Shown in pieces: positions 15,729 through 24,323 of a stretch of DNA of 64,000 bases (the first letter of the stretch is position 1; each line of letters opens with the position of its first letter). The position numbers and the translations under genes were made by a program. The notes beneath the pieces are model-generated. The model did no database searches. It was given only the letters and a program-made list of their open reading frames with translations, and was not told the DNA's origin. The stretch is from the NCBI GenBank assembly GCA_965242485.1, contig CBDESM010000003.1, positions 2,542,001 through 2,606,000 of the forward strand, written 5' to 3'. Source of the stretch: CBDESM01 sp965242485. Its GTDB lineage: Bacteria; Chloroflexota; Dehalococcoidia; Bin125.

Positions 15729-17129
15729 ATGACGCTGCCGACGGTGACCGAGACCTATCCCGCCATCCTGCGCGTGCTCGACCGGCTCGGCGGCTCTAGC
15801 ACGTCGCGCGAAGCGCTATCGCTCGTGCGCAAGGAGTTCCCCAACATCACGGATGAGGACTTGACGCTGACCCGCAAGAAGGGCGACAGCCTCTGGAAGA
15901 ACCGGGTCGAGTGGGGCCGCATGCACCTCGTCCGCGTCGGCTACATCGACAACTCGCAGCGCGGCATCTGGACGCTCACCGAAGCCGGCCGCGAGGCCGC
16001 GCAGCGCGCGCTCGACGGCAGCTTCAAGATGCCCCCGCGCCCCAAGAACCTCAAGGAAGCCGGCCTCGCCAAGGCCACGCCCGCGGCCGATCCTCCCGCG
16101 CTCGAGCCGGGCGAACAGCCGCGTCTGCCCGACGCGCCGGGTCCCGTCCTGCCGCCGCCCGTCAGCGGATTGCTCGCGGTCGCCGAGTCGCCTGCGGATG
16201 ATTTCGACTCCGGCGGCGCGGATGCGGATGCGGATCTTGATGCCGACGAGCCGTCCGACGATGAAGACGCGCCCGAGGCGGACGCGCCGGCGCTCGCGGT
16301 CGTCGCCTCGCACCCGCAGCGCATCGCGGACGAGCTGAAGCTGGCCGCGGTCGACTCGGGCGCGCCGGCGCGGCTCGAAGCCGCCGTCGCCGAAGCGCTG
16401 CGCTTCCTCGGCTTCGAAGCGGACCACATCGGCGGCCCCGGCCGCGCCGACGTGGTCGCCTACGCCGAGCTCGGCGTGGACCGCTACAGCATCGTGCTCG
16501 ACGCCAAATCAGCCGGGCAGGGCCGCGTGATGGAGGGCCAGATCGATTGGGTCACGATCCAGGAGCACCAGCGCCACGAGCGGGCCGACCTCTCCTGCGT
16601 CGTCGGCCCCGCCTTCGCGCAGGGCCGCCTGCCCGAACGCGCCCGCGAATACCGCACCCGCCTGCTCTCCGCCGAGCAGCTCGCGCAGGTCGTCCGCCTG
16701 CACGCGGAGACGCCGCTCAACCTGACCGAGCTGCGCCCGCTCTTCAGCGACGCGCCCGATCTCGAATCCGTGATCCGCGAGCTCCGCACCGCCGCCTCCG
16801 AGCGCGCCCGCCGCGGCCGCCTGCTCCGCCGCCTGCTCGAAACCATCGACAACCTCAACCGCGCCCAGCCCGATGCCGTCCTCGCCAAGCCCGACCTCCT
16901 GCTCGGCAGCATGCTCGCCCAACCCGGCGAGCCAAAAGGCACCACCAGAGCCGAGATCGAAGCCGCCCTCAACCTCCTGGAAGCCACCGGCATCCTCCGC
17001 CGCAGCAACGGCGAAGGCTACGTCTCCCAAACCACCACCACCGGCGCCGAACAAATTCTTTCAGCGCTGGCCGGCCAACGCGACGACCCACCCCCCGCCA
17101 CCAGCAACGCCAACGCCCGCGCCGTATAG
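15729..17129 (+). CDS. Winged-helix PD-(D/E)XK nuclease, copy 2
   Basis: The 466-residue paralogue of the preceding gene has the same order of parts: N-terminal winged helix (MTLPTVTETYPAILRVLDRL; TRKKGDSLWKNRVEWGR), a longer acidic/proline linker, a nuclease core (FLGFEADHIGG; GRADVVAYAELG; YSIVLDAKS) and the same C-terminal winged-helix-like tail (LLEATGILRRSNGEGYVSQT). The putative catalytic D and DAK residues are intact in both copies. The main difference is the ~60-residue longer linker. The gene lies 64 bases after copy 1 and 74 bases before the methyltransferase, so all three may be one operon. The duplication may give heterodimers or two related specificities; that is inference. Confidence 0.85.
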   Translation: MTLPTVTETYPAILRVLDRLGGSSTSREALSLVRKEFPNITDEDLTLTRKKGDSLWKNRVEWGRMHLVRVGYIDNSQRGIWTLTEAGREAAQRALDGSFKMPPRPKNLKEAGLAKATPAADPPALEPGEQPRLPDAPGPVLPPPVSGLLAVAESPADDFDSGGADADADLDADEPSDDEDAPEADAPALAVVASHPQRIADELKLAAVDSGAPARLEAAVAEALRFLGFEADHIGGPGRADVVAYAELGVDRYSIVLDAKSAGQGRVMEGQIDWVTIQEHQRHERADLSCVVGPAFAQGRLPERAREYRTRLLSAEQLAQVVRLHAETPLNLTELRPLFSDAPDLESVIRELRTAASERARRGRLLRRLLETIDNLNRAQPDAVLAKPDLLLGSMLAQPGEPKGTTRAEIEAALNLLEATGILRRSNGEGYVSQTTTTGAEQILSALAGQRDDPPPATSNANARAV

Positions 17130-17203
17130 GACTCAGAACATCAGTCTTGCCGCAGGGAACCGTTGCAAGTAGCATCATCTTCCGGATATGAGAGGCGGAT
17201 CGG

Positions 17204-18196
17204 ATGCCGGCGACGATCGACGCTCCCCCACTGACGCCGTCCCGCTCGACCGTGTCGAACATGGCCGATCTGATCCCGGCCGAGTGGCAGGGGCTGCAAG
17301 GCTCTCAGCGCGCCATTCCGGAGTTGGCCAAGGACCCGAGCGCGACCGCCTTCATCGAATCGCAGCTGGCCCGGTTGCGCACCTCCCATGAGCTCCATCT
17401 GGGTGATGCCCGCAATCCCGATCTCTATGAACCGGATTCCGTGCACCTCGTCGTCACCTCGCCGCCCTACTGGACGCTCAAGGAATACCCGCAGACGGAC
17501 GGCCAGCTTGGCTGGACAGCCGACTACGATGAGTTTCTCAACGACCTCGCCCAAGTCTGGCGGAACTGTTTGGACGCGCTCGTCCCCGGCGGACGGTTGA
17601 TCTGCGTAGTGGGCGATGTCTGCCTTTCCCGCAGGCGGAACGCCGGCCGCCATACGGTGATCCCGTTGCATGCGTCAATCCAAGAGCAGTGCCGCAAAAT
17701 CGGATTCGACAATCTCGCGCCGATCATCTGGCACAAGATCGGCAACATCAACTACGAGATGGGCAACCGCGCCGGATCTTTCTTGGGCAAGCCGTATGAA
17801 CCGAACGCGATCATCAAGAACGATATCGAGTACATCCTGATGCTGCGCAAGCCCGGCGGCTATCGCAAGCCGTCTTTCGAAGCCCGCCTGCTCAGCTTGG
17901 TCCCGAAAGAACGTCATGAAGCGTGGTTCCAGCAAGTCTGGCTCGGCCTGACCGGCGCGTCGACCAAGGATCACCCGGCACCATATCCCTTGGAACTGGC
18001 CAAACGCCTGATCCGGATGTTCAGCTTCGCCGGCGACACGGTGCTAGACCCGTTCTCGGGTACCGGCACGACTCTGCTCGCAGCGGCCGATTGGGGGCGA
18101 AACAGCGCAGGCATTGAAATCGAACCGTCGTATGCAGCCTATGCCGAGCGGCGGCTCCGCGACCATGGCGTACCGAACGTCACCGTGCAGCGCTGA
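17204..18196 (+). CDS. Site-specific DNA methyltransferase (TSPPYW, beta class)
   Basis: The 330-residue N-methyltransferase has catalytic motif IV TSPPYW near residue 85 and SAM-binding motif I DPFSGTGTTLLAA near residue 285, so the order is IV-then-I (beta class). The S/T-S-P-P-Y-W form is typical of N4-cytosine methyltransferases, though some make N6-adenine. A target-recognition region lies between the motifs (IIWHKIGNINYEMGNRAGSF). An in-frame ATG at 17261 (MADLIPAEW) is a possible alternative start. It follows two paralogous nuclease genes on the same strand, as expected for a protective methylase. Its stop codon overlaps the start of a cut-off ORF (TGATG at 18194-18198). Confidence 0.92.
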   Translation: MPATIDAPPLTPSRSTVSNMADLIPAEWQGLQGSQRAIPELAKDPSATAFIESQLARLRTSHELHLGDARNPDLYEPDSVHLVVTSPPYWTLKEYPQTDGQLGWTADYDEFLNDLAQVWRNCLDALVPGGRLICVVGDVCLSRRRNAGRHTVIPLHASIQEQCRKIGFDNLAPIIWHKIGNINYEMGNRAGSFLGKPYEPNAIIKNDIEYILMLRKPGGYRKPSFEARLLSLVPKERHEAWFQQVWLGLTGASTKDHPAPYPLELAKRLIRMFSFAGDTVLDPFSGTGTTLLAAADWGRNSAGIEIEPSYAAYAERRLRDHGVPNVTVQR

Positions 18197-18291
18197 TGAT
18201 CATGCCGCTGACGCTTGAAGACGCGATCACAGACCTGCACCGGATCGCTATCCTCGAAGGCAAGACAACATCGCCCAAAATTAGCCATTAG
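18196..18291 (+). pseudogene. Cut-off ORF coupled to the methyltransferase
   Basis: The ATG at 18196 overlaps the methyltransferase TGA, a typical coupled start. The 31-codon frame begins MIMPLTLEDAITDLHRIAI, which looks like the helical N-terminus of a real protein, and then ends at TAG 18289-18291. It stops exactly where the opposite-strand DUF262 gene ends (stop at 18281-18283) and where base composition drops. I infer that a third restriction-type gene was truncated when the DUF262 gene arrived. A genuine 31-residue peptide is the alternative. Confidence 0.45.
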
Positions 18292-20089
18292 TTTTGAAAC
18301 GATCCGGCCCAGGCCAGATATCTATAGCGTGACGAGCTAGTCGCTTAGATCGCGCGACTATCGCTTCGTCGTCCCATTGATCATCCGTGTGGTCAAGAAT
18401 GTCTTTAGTCAGAAATAGAGTGTCGTATTCTTGATACGCTATCCTCTTAATTTCCCAAGAGCGGTTACCGACCTGTGAGCCAAGTGACTGCGTGTGAAGT
18501 GTTAGATTTCCGAATGTGTGAATCAATCGGTTCCGGCGCTCAATAGGAGGTTCTTCAGATTCCTCGTTGCCATTGGGTTCAGGCCATTGGTCGGTATCCC
18601 AAGTCTGGGGCATCACGTGTTCGATCGTGAGATCGCGAAGCCTTTCAAGCGGAGGTGCCTGTTTAGGCCTCAAATGGCGCTCCAAGCGCTCCAGCATCAT
18701 GCGCACACGAGAGATTTGGTTAGTGTCATATACTGTCGTATCGGCAAAGGCACGTTCAAATTCGCTGTCTGCCGGCCACACTCGAGCTCGTGCGCTGCTC
18801 TCGGCAAGCACTCGCACCACAGCGGACACAGCCTCACCATCGCTTTCTTTCACCGCTCTTAAAAGCCGCCATGTAAGATCGACATATCCTCTTGCCTGAT
18901 GTCCGCAGATCCATCTACGCACCAGAAACCCTTCAAGGATGTTCAGCAGCTCCTGAATATCTCTGTCTGGCAGTTCTGATACTTGCAGCCAAAGCAATAG
19001 TGGAGTGAATGCGGTAGCTTGCATGTCACGCATAATTCGCGTGACAGGCGGTTGCAATATTTTCCCCATGCGGCCGAATGACAAATCCTCATACGCAACG
19101 CACATTGTCCAGAGATCGGCTGTGATTTCGTCTAGAGCAGTCGAATCCATGTTGTGCACTTCAGCCATGAAGTGCCGATATTCGCGCTCGCTCCGAATTT
19201 CGCCAGGTGAACGCACTGATAGCCAGTAGTAAAGGAATTGATCCACTCGCGTGCGTGCCGCAACTCCACTGCCTATAGTGCCTCGCCACCAATCTATTTT
19301 ATCTATTGATTCGATGGCATCAATAGTCTTGCGTCCTCCCCCATCTGCACTCATCGCGCCGTCGCGAATCAGATAGGCAAGGCGACTTTTGATAAGGTCC
19401 CATTGCAACAAAGGCGTTCCGCGCGAGTTGAGGGTTTCGAAGATCGTGTGGGGATCATCTGCCTCGGTGACATCAATCTCAACGATCTTCAATGAATCTC
19501 GAGTGACCCCTCCAAACTCCGTTGCCTTCTTCAGATGCTCCTGCTGATCGTCACCGAGCCAATGAGTGATTGCATTGCGGAAGTACCATTTCGCTGCGTA
19601 CATCCCTGTCGTTACTGACTTGTCATATTGCCCATCTTCATCCATCGCTGCTCGAAAGTCCGCTTGGTTGATAGGCAGAGGATTCACTTTCAAGGCGATA
19701 TCCCGATCGAGGCGCACATGGTCATCGGGGTTGCGCACTAGAGTCCGGATCAAACCTGCCATATCTGTCAGGCCTACCTCGGAAAAGACCTCAACGGCTG
19801 CTTCCAAAAGCAGCTGCAACGTCGTCAGGCGCTGCTGGCCATCAATGACATTCCACACCTCAACGGTCTTCCCTAATTCGCTGTCCCTCAACAGAACGAT
19901 CGCGCCGAAGAAGTGGTCTGGGCGCGTTTGGCCATCAATTCGTGCATCTACGAGAGACCGGACATCGTCCCAGAGTGGCCCCCAGTGTTTCTTTTCCTCC
20001 CACACATACGGACGCTGAAGGTCCGGTGGGGCGACATACCAGACCGGTTTCGAGAAGAGCGTTGACACAGACTGGGCGCGCAGATCCAT
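18281..20089 (-). CDS. GmrSD-like DUF262/DUF1524 protein
   Basis: The 602-residue protein has an N-terminal DUF262 (ParB/GmrS-like) domain: a QRPYVWEEKKHW segment near 25, FFGAIVLL, and the hallmark DGQQRLTTLQLLL near 85. A helical middle region contains ETLNSRGTPL. A C-terminal DUF1524 HNH nuclease domain has TIEHVMPQ, the HTFGNLTLHTQSLGS segment and GNRSWEIKR. The expected HNH residues look intact. Relatives (GmrSD, SspE, BrxU) are NTP-dependent nucleases that attack modified phage DNA or sense DNA modification. G+C is clearly lower than in flanking genes. It sits tail to tail with the nuclease/methyltransferase operon, and a paralogue lies at 33160-34959. Confidence 0.9.
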   Translation of the reverse strand: MDLRAQSVSTLFSKPVWYVAPPDLQRPYVWEEKKHWGPLWDDVRSLVDARIDGQTRPDHFFGAIVLLRDSELGKTVEVWNVIDGQQRLTTLQLLLEAAVEVFSEVGLTDMAGLIRTLVRNPDDHVRLDRDIALKVNPLPINQADFRAAMDEDGQYDKSVTTGMYAAKWYFRNAITHWLGDDQQEHLKKATEFGGVTRDSLKIVEIDVTEADDPHTIFETLNSRGTPLLQWDLIKSRLAYLIRDGAMSADGGGRKTIDAIESIDKIDWWRGTIGSGVAARTRVDQFLYYWLSVRSPGEIRSEREYRHFMAEVHNMDSTALDEITADLWTMCVAYEDLSFGRMGKILQPPVTRIMRDMQATAFTPLLLWLQVSELPDRDIQELLNILEGFLVRRWICGHQARGYVDLTWRLLRAVKESDGEAVSAVVRVLAESSARARVWPADSEFERAFADTTVYDTNQISRVRMMLERLERHLRPKQAPPLERLRDLTIEHVMPQTWDTDQWPEPNGNEESEEPPIERRNRLIHTFGNLTLHTQSLGSQVGNRSWEIKRIAYQEYDTLFLTKDILDHTDDQWDDEAIVARSKRLARHAIDIWPGPDRFKTNG

Positions 20090-20109
20090 GATCGTCGCTC
20101 TCTCTAGGC

Positions 20110-21522
20110 TCAGACCGCCGCCAGACCGGCGGTCTTGCGGAGGGCGTTGGCGGCTCGTTCGAAGCTGGGGAAGGTGGGGATGCCTTCTTGTTGGAGGCGT
20201 TGGCGGGCTTGGAGGGCGGCTGCTTCTACGTGGCTGGGGTGGAGGGCGGCTAGGAACGGCTTGTCGCTTTCGGACATGAAGCGCTTGATGCTGTTGATCA
20301 GGCGGTCGAACTCTTCGGGCTTGTCCTGCCAGCGGCGGGCCATGAAGGTGGCGCTCAGCTCCATCGCCACGGCGTCGATGTTCTCATCCGCGTCGAGGAT
20401 GTCGAAGATCGTGTCGAGGTGGCCGGCGTCCTGGCCGATCGTGCCGGCGGCGTCGAGCGGGTTCTGGTAGCTGCCGCCGATGATGTTGAAGAACTCGGCG
20501 AGCCTGGCGTAGGACTCCTCGCTCAGGCGCGGCACTTTCCAGCCGGCCTTCTCGAAGGCGTCGGTGAGCACGACGCTCTGGCCGCCGGTCATCGCGATCA
20601 GGCCGAGCCGGTTGCCGCTCGGCCGCTTGCAGAGCAGCGCGGCCTTGGCGACGTCGACCATCTCGTCGAGGTTGTGCACGGCGACCGCGCCGGCCTGCTT
20701 GATCACCGCCTCCCAGATCGCCTGGTCGGAGGCGAGGCTGGCCGTGTGCGAGCGGATCGCGCGGCCGCCGCCCTCGGTCTGGCCGCCCTTCCAGACGATT
20801 GTCGGCTTCTTCGCGGCTGCGGCCTTGAGCGAGTCGAACAGCCGCCGGCCGTCGCGCGCGCCCTCGATGTACATGCCGATGATCCGCGTGCGTTCGTCGG
20901 CCGCGAGGTAGTCGAGGTAGTCGGCCGCTTCGAGGATGATCCCGTTGCCGAACGAGACCATCGTCGAGCAGGTCAGCCCATGGGCGGCGCCGGTCAGCGA
21001 GAAGTTCATCCCGTGCGTGCCGCTCTGCGAGACGAAACCGATGTCGCCCTCGACGCCGGCGGGCTGGTCGCGGTTGAAGCGCACGCCCAAGCGCGGAATG
21101 TGGACGCCCATGCAGTTGGGCCCGATCAGCGCCAAGCCCGACGGCGCGGCGATCTCGTAGATCTTCTGCTGGAGTTCGACGCCCAAGTCCTCGCCGGTCT
21201 CGGCGAAGCCGGAGGTGAACAGGGTCACGCCGCCGACCTCCGCATCGACGCAGCCCTGCACGATGAACGGGGCGACCTGCCGCGGGACGGCGCAGACGGC
21301 GAAATCGATCCGCTCCGGGATCTCGGTCAGCGACTTGTAGTTGGCGACGCCCATCTCCTCGATGCCGGGGATCTCGTTCTCGTCGACTTGGACCGAGTAG
21401 AGGTTGCCGGTGAAGGTGCTGAGCGACCTGAGCCAGGTGTAGCCCGAAGCCTTCTTGTCACCGATCACGGCGACCGCCTTGGGGTTGAGCGCGCGTTGCA
21501 GTCGTTCGGGGTCTGCGGGCAT
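20110..21522 (-). CDS. Acyl-CoA ligase (NDP-forming), alpha-type subunit
   Basis: The 470-residue protein starts at an ATG two bases after the stop of the beta-type subunit. The N-terminal CoA-binding Rossmann domain (NPKAVAVIGDKKASGYTW) is followed by a succinyl-CoA-ligase-like domain (GLALIGPNCMGV; FVSQSGTHGMNFS) and a catalytic phospho-histidine segment (IRSHTASLAS). A second ligase-CoA domain follows (LGLIAMTGGQSVVLTDAFEK). ADP-forming acyl-CoA ligases interconvert an acyl-CoA with the free acid while making ATP. The acyl group cannot be told from sequence. With the next gene it forms a two-subunit enzyme and likely operon, consistent with the CoA-based metabolism seen elsewhere in the window. 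Confidence 0.9.
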   Translation of the reverse strand: MPADPERLQRALNPKAVAVIGDKKASGYTWLRSLSTFTGNLYSVQVDENEIPGIEEMGVANYKSLTEIPERIDFAVCAVPRQVAPFIVQGCVDAEVGGVTLFTSGFAETGEDLGVELQQKIYEIAAPSGLALIGPNCMGVHIPRLGVRFNRDQPAGVEGDIGFVSQSGTHGMNFSLTGAAHGLTCSTMVSFGNGIILEAADYLDYLAADERTRIIGMYIEGARDGRRLFDSLKAAAAKKPTIVWKGGQTEGGGRAIRSHTASLASDQAIWEAVIKQAGAVAVHNLDEMVDVAKAALLCKRPSGNRLGLIAMTGGQSVVLTDAFEKAGWKVPRLSEESYARLAEFFNIIGGSYQNPLDAAGTIGQDAGHLDTIFDILDADENIDAVAMELSATFMARRWQDKPEEFDRLINSIKRFMSESDKPFLAALHPSHVEAAALQARQRLQQEGIPTFPSFERAANALRKTAGLAAV

Positions 21523-21524
21523 GA

Positions 21525-22235
21525 TCAGTCCTGCGCCTTCAGCACGATGCGGGCGTCGACCGCCACCGCGCCCTGTTCGTGCGCGAAGACGGGGTTGAGA
21601 TCGAGCTCCTGCACTTCGGGATGCGATTCGGCGAACTTGGACAGCTGCATCAGCATCCCCTCGAGCGCCGCCAAGTCGCGCGGCGGCGAGCCGCGGAAGC
21701 CTTCGAGCACGGGGAAGCCCTGGATCTCGCGGATCATCTCGGCCGCGTCGCGCGCTTCCAGCGGCACCACGCGGAAGGCGACGTCCTTGAGCGCCTCGAC
21801 GAAGACGCCGCCCAAGCCGAACATCAGCACCGGGCCGAACTGCTGGTCCGTCGTGATGCCGAGGATCACCTCCGCGCCCGGCTCCGCCATCGACTGCACG
21901 GCGAGGCCTTCGACCGCCGCGCCGGGAGCGGCCTTGGCCGCGTTCTCGTGGATGCGGGCGGCGGCGGCACGCAGCTCGGATTCGTCGGCGAGGCCGAGCT
22001 CGACGCCGCCGACGTCGGACTTGTGCGTGATCGCGTCGGAGACGACCTTGAGCGCGACGGGGTAGCCGAGCTCGGCGGCGATGGCCGCGGCCTCGTCCGC
22101 GTCGGACGCGAGCCGGGTTTCGGCGACGGCGATGCCGGCCTCGGCCACGAGCGACTTGGCCTCGACCTCGTTCAACAGGGTGCGCCCCGCCTCGCGGGCG
22201 CGGCCGATGATGCCTTCGGCGGCTGCGCTGCTCAT
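21525..22235 (-). CDS. Acyl-CoA ligase (NDP-forming), beta-type ATP-grasp subunit
   Basis: The ATG at 22235 (MSSAAAEGIIGRAREAGR) gives 236 residues; in-frame sequence upstream to 22364 looks untranslated. It is an ATP-grasp_5 domain: TLLNEVEAKSLVAEAGI near the start, GYPVALKVVSDAITHKSDVG (nucleotide-binding lysine and the switch region with H and K), then EVILGITTDQQFGPVLMFGL and a late LDLNPVFAH segment. The protein binds nucleotide and transfers phosphate with the alpha-type subunit encoded two bases downstream. The 264-base intergenic region upstream is shared with the divergent HTH gene. The length fits stand-alone beta subunits of this family. Confidence 0.9.
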   Translation of the reverse strand: MSSAAAEGIIGRAREAGRTLLNEVEAKSLVAEAGIAVAETRLASDADEAAAIAAELGYPVALKVVSDAITHKSDVGGVELGLADESELRAAAARIHENAAKAAPGAAVEGLAVQSMAEPGAEVILGITTDQQFGPVLMFGLGGVFVEALKDVAFRVVPLEARDAAEMIREIQGFPVLEGFRGSPPRDLAALEGMLMQLSKFAESHPEVQELDLNPVFAHEQGAVAVDARIVLKAQD

Positions 22236-22420
22236 CTGCTCGGCTCCGTTCGCACGGCGAAAGCCGCACCGGGCGGCGCGGGCTCGCGGAGGATATGGCC
22301 CGTCGGCGGGCTCGGTCAATCCGCGCGCCTGCCGGCGCTGCCGCCCGCTCTCCACGATCTCCACTGAGATTCCACAGGCGACCGCACGCGACGGCGGCGA
22401 ATTCCACCCGATTCAGGCAG

Positions 22421-22449
22421 TTGACGCCAACGCTGCTATTCCGTATGAT
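22421..22449 (+). promoter_or_regulatory. Sigma-70-type promoter for the HTH gene
   Basis: TTGACG at 22421-22426 and TATGAT at 22444-22449 are separated by exactly 17 bases, an almost consensus housekeeping promoter. Transcription would start near 22456 and leave a ~44-base leader before the ATG at 22500. It is the clearest promoter I found in the window. Confidence 0.7.
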
Positions 22450-22499
22450 CAGTAGCGCAGTTTCGGAACCGTGGCGGGGCGCCGAGAGCGAGTCTGGAC

Positions 22500-22733
22500 A
22501 TGGCCGACACCGACGCAACCGAACCCAACCCGTTCGAGGACTGGTACGACCTCGTCGAAGCGGCGAGCGAGCTGAAGATGCACCCGCAGTCCGTCCGCCG
22601 CCTGATCAAGCAGGGCGACCTGCCCGCGCGCCTGCAATGGGGCAAGTACCTGATCGACCGCGAGACCCTAGAGATGTTCAAGGCCAACTACGACCCCCGC
22701 CCCGGCCGCAAGCGCTCCGCCAAGCTCCTCTGA
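22500..22733 (+). CDS. Excisionase/MerR-like helix-turn-helix protein
   Basis: The 77-residue protein holds one winged HTH of the excisionase/AlpA type: DLVEAASELKMHPQSVRRLI, then KQGDLPARLQWGKYLIDRET and a basic tail (RPGRKRSAKLL). Such proteins bind DNA as recombination directionality factors or small transcription regulators. It has its own strong promoter (22421-22449). No integrase or attachment site is visible nearby, so a stand-alone regulatory role is as likely as a phage or integrative-element origin. It lies between the ligase operon and the AT-rich HExxH gene, at the edge of an island of unusual composition. Confidence 0.8.
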   Translation: MADTDATEPNPFEDWYDLVEAASELKMHPQSVRRLIKQGDLPARLQWGKYLIDRETLEMFKANYDPRPGRKRSAKLL

Positions 22734-22747
22734 CTGCGTCTGCCCAG

Positions 22748-22817
22748 CCCGCGGATTCCCGCGCGGAACATCCGCGCACGGCCAGCGCATCGGTAGTCGG
22801 ACGCCTCAATCCGCGGG
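22748..22817. repeat. Inverted repeat downstream of the HTH gene
   Basis: CCCGCGGATT (22748-22757) is matched by its exact reverse complement AATCCGCGGG (22808-22817), with 50 bases between. A smaller inner pair (CGCGGAT/ATCCGCG) lies in the left half. It could be a transcription end structure for the HTH gene; no T-run follows. Confidence 0.3.
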
Positions 22818-22902
22818 AAGCAGCCCGGTAGCCGTGTCGCGAACCACCGGCGTCGCACCCCAAAACAACAGCACCCTGTAGTCCAAGTGACTGTTGAACT
22901 AC

Positions 22903-24105
22903 TCATTCGGCATCTTCTTCAATGATCTCCGGGAGTATTATATATGTTTCAAGCCATTCACGGATTTCGGGGGTGAGGTATTTGTTTACATCTATAGTGC
23001 GGATTGGGACTCGATAGAATTTTCCACTATTATATGTTTCATAGTCATAACTACTTCGTTCTCCCATTTTGTCCAACAAATACATAGAACAAAGTTCAGC
23101 AGATAGTTCTGCAGGATCTTTATGGTATATATTTTTATATACACTGTCCGATGGTAGTTGCCACGCCCTACTTCCAAGTGTTTGTCCAAGCGATGTAAAT
23201 CCTATTATGTCAATAAATTTTTTACCTTGTGGACTGATTTCAAAGTCATAAAAGGCGTTATATATTCGTTTGTCTAAATGTATATCTTGTATCCATTGCC
23301 ACGCTTGATTTATATGACATAATTCATGAATTTCCATTTTTAGTGTAATAAGATCTCGCTCGGCGTTATTCCTATAAATATTAGTGTGGGTATTATTATA
23401 GATTATAACAACAGGAGGTGCGTTCAAGGTTATAAAAGGTGCATAACCAATTATTCCATAACCGATTTGAAACTGCTGGTTCTTAACATTAACCTGTTGT
23501 CTCGCAATACACACATCGGGATGGAGGGGGAGTATGGGAAACACTTTTTCTTTAACACGAGGGTCAAAATCATCGTTACACGAAGTTGTTTCACTAACTG
23601 AATGTGGAGCGTCGTAAAAATTCTTTTGTCGTACATATTCAAACGAAAGACACTCTGTATTAGGTTCAACAAATAGCCATGTCCACTGTAACCTTGCTTG
23701 AGTAAACTCACATATCCTGTAACAGTCAGCCCATAGAGTACCAGCGGGTATAAGTTGTTCGTATTGTTGTTTGAATTGTTGGATAATAGGGTTGTCTTGT
23801 GAAATGGTATATTGGTTGTAGACATTCCATTTGTTGTTGTCGTAGAGCCATATGGTGTTTACTATACACCCCATTGTTGCAAGTCGTCCTTTGAATTGGT
23901 AGAGCGAGCCGCCTCCCCATTGAAGCTCAAAGAGTTCGTTGTATTCCTCCGGTATCTCCGCCACCACCTGCGTCGGCTGCAAGACACGCGCGGCTACGGC
24001 CTCTTCATTCCCATCATCCGCGGAGATGCCCGCCACGAGGAAAGCGGACAGTCCGGCCGCGACCAGCAGCGCCGCAGCTCGCTTCACTAGCGCCGCCAAG
24101 CCCAT
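22903..24105 (-). CDS. AT-rich gene for a secreted HExxH metalloprotease-like protein
   Basis: The 400-residue protein has a signal peptide (MGLAALVKRAAALLVAAGLS, then AFLVAGISA). The body is rich in N, Y, I and Q and has about ten cysteines, suggesting disulfides. EIHELCHINQ near residue 260 fits the zinc-protease HExxH motif, and a Glu in PAELSAELCSMYLLDKMG ~80 residues later could be the third ligand. Base composition is the oddity: 23221-23280 is only 19/60 G+C, whereas the first ~45 codons are G+C-rich like the rest of the genome. I infer a horizontally acquired body joined to a resident secretion leader. An AAGGGG ribosome-binding site precedes the ATG. The substrate is unknown and peptidase activity is inferred only from the motif. 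Confidence 0.75.
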   Translation of the reverse strand: MGLAALVKRAAALLVAAGLSAFLVAGISADDGNEEAVAARVLQPTQVVAEIPEEYNELFELQWGGGSLYQFKGRLATMGCIVNTIWLYDNNKWNVYNQYTISQDNPIIQQFKQQYEQLIPAGTLWADCYRICEFTQARLQWTWLFVEPNTECLSFEYVRQKNFYDAPHSVSETTSCNDDFDPRVKEKVFPILPLHPDVCIARQQVNVKNQQFQIGYGIIGYAPFITLNAPPVVIIYNNTHTNIYRNNAERDLITLKMEIHELCHINQAWQWIQDIHLDKRIYNAFYDFEISPQGKKFIDIIGFTSLGQTLGSRAWQLPSDSVYKNIYHKDPAELSAELCSMYLLDKMGERSSYDYETYNSGKFYRVPIRTIDVNKYLTPEIREWLETYIILPEIIEEDAE

Positions 24106-24323
24106 CGCCGCCCCCTTCCGCCTGCCCCGCCGTCATCTACGTGGATCGGGACCCGCGGCCCTTGACCGCGAACCCCGGCCGGCTCTCGCCGGCGCGCGCA
24201 AGATAGCCGCTGGCCGGCAGCCTGTCCAGCCATCCTCGGCACATCGGCGACCACCCTGCACGACGACCGTCTGCTCTCCCGCAATGTCCCGCTCGGAAGC
24301 GCACCCGAAGGCGCGAGCGCCGT

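Noticed and set aside
24106..24323. Intergenic stretch between the HExxH gene and the coiled-coil gene
   Set aside because: I looked for a toxin fragment or RNA and found no convincing frame, hairpin or motif.
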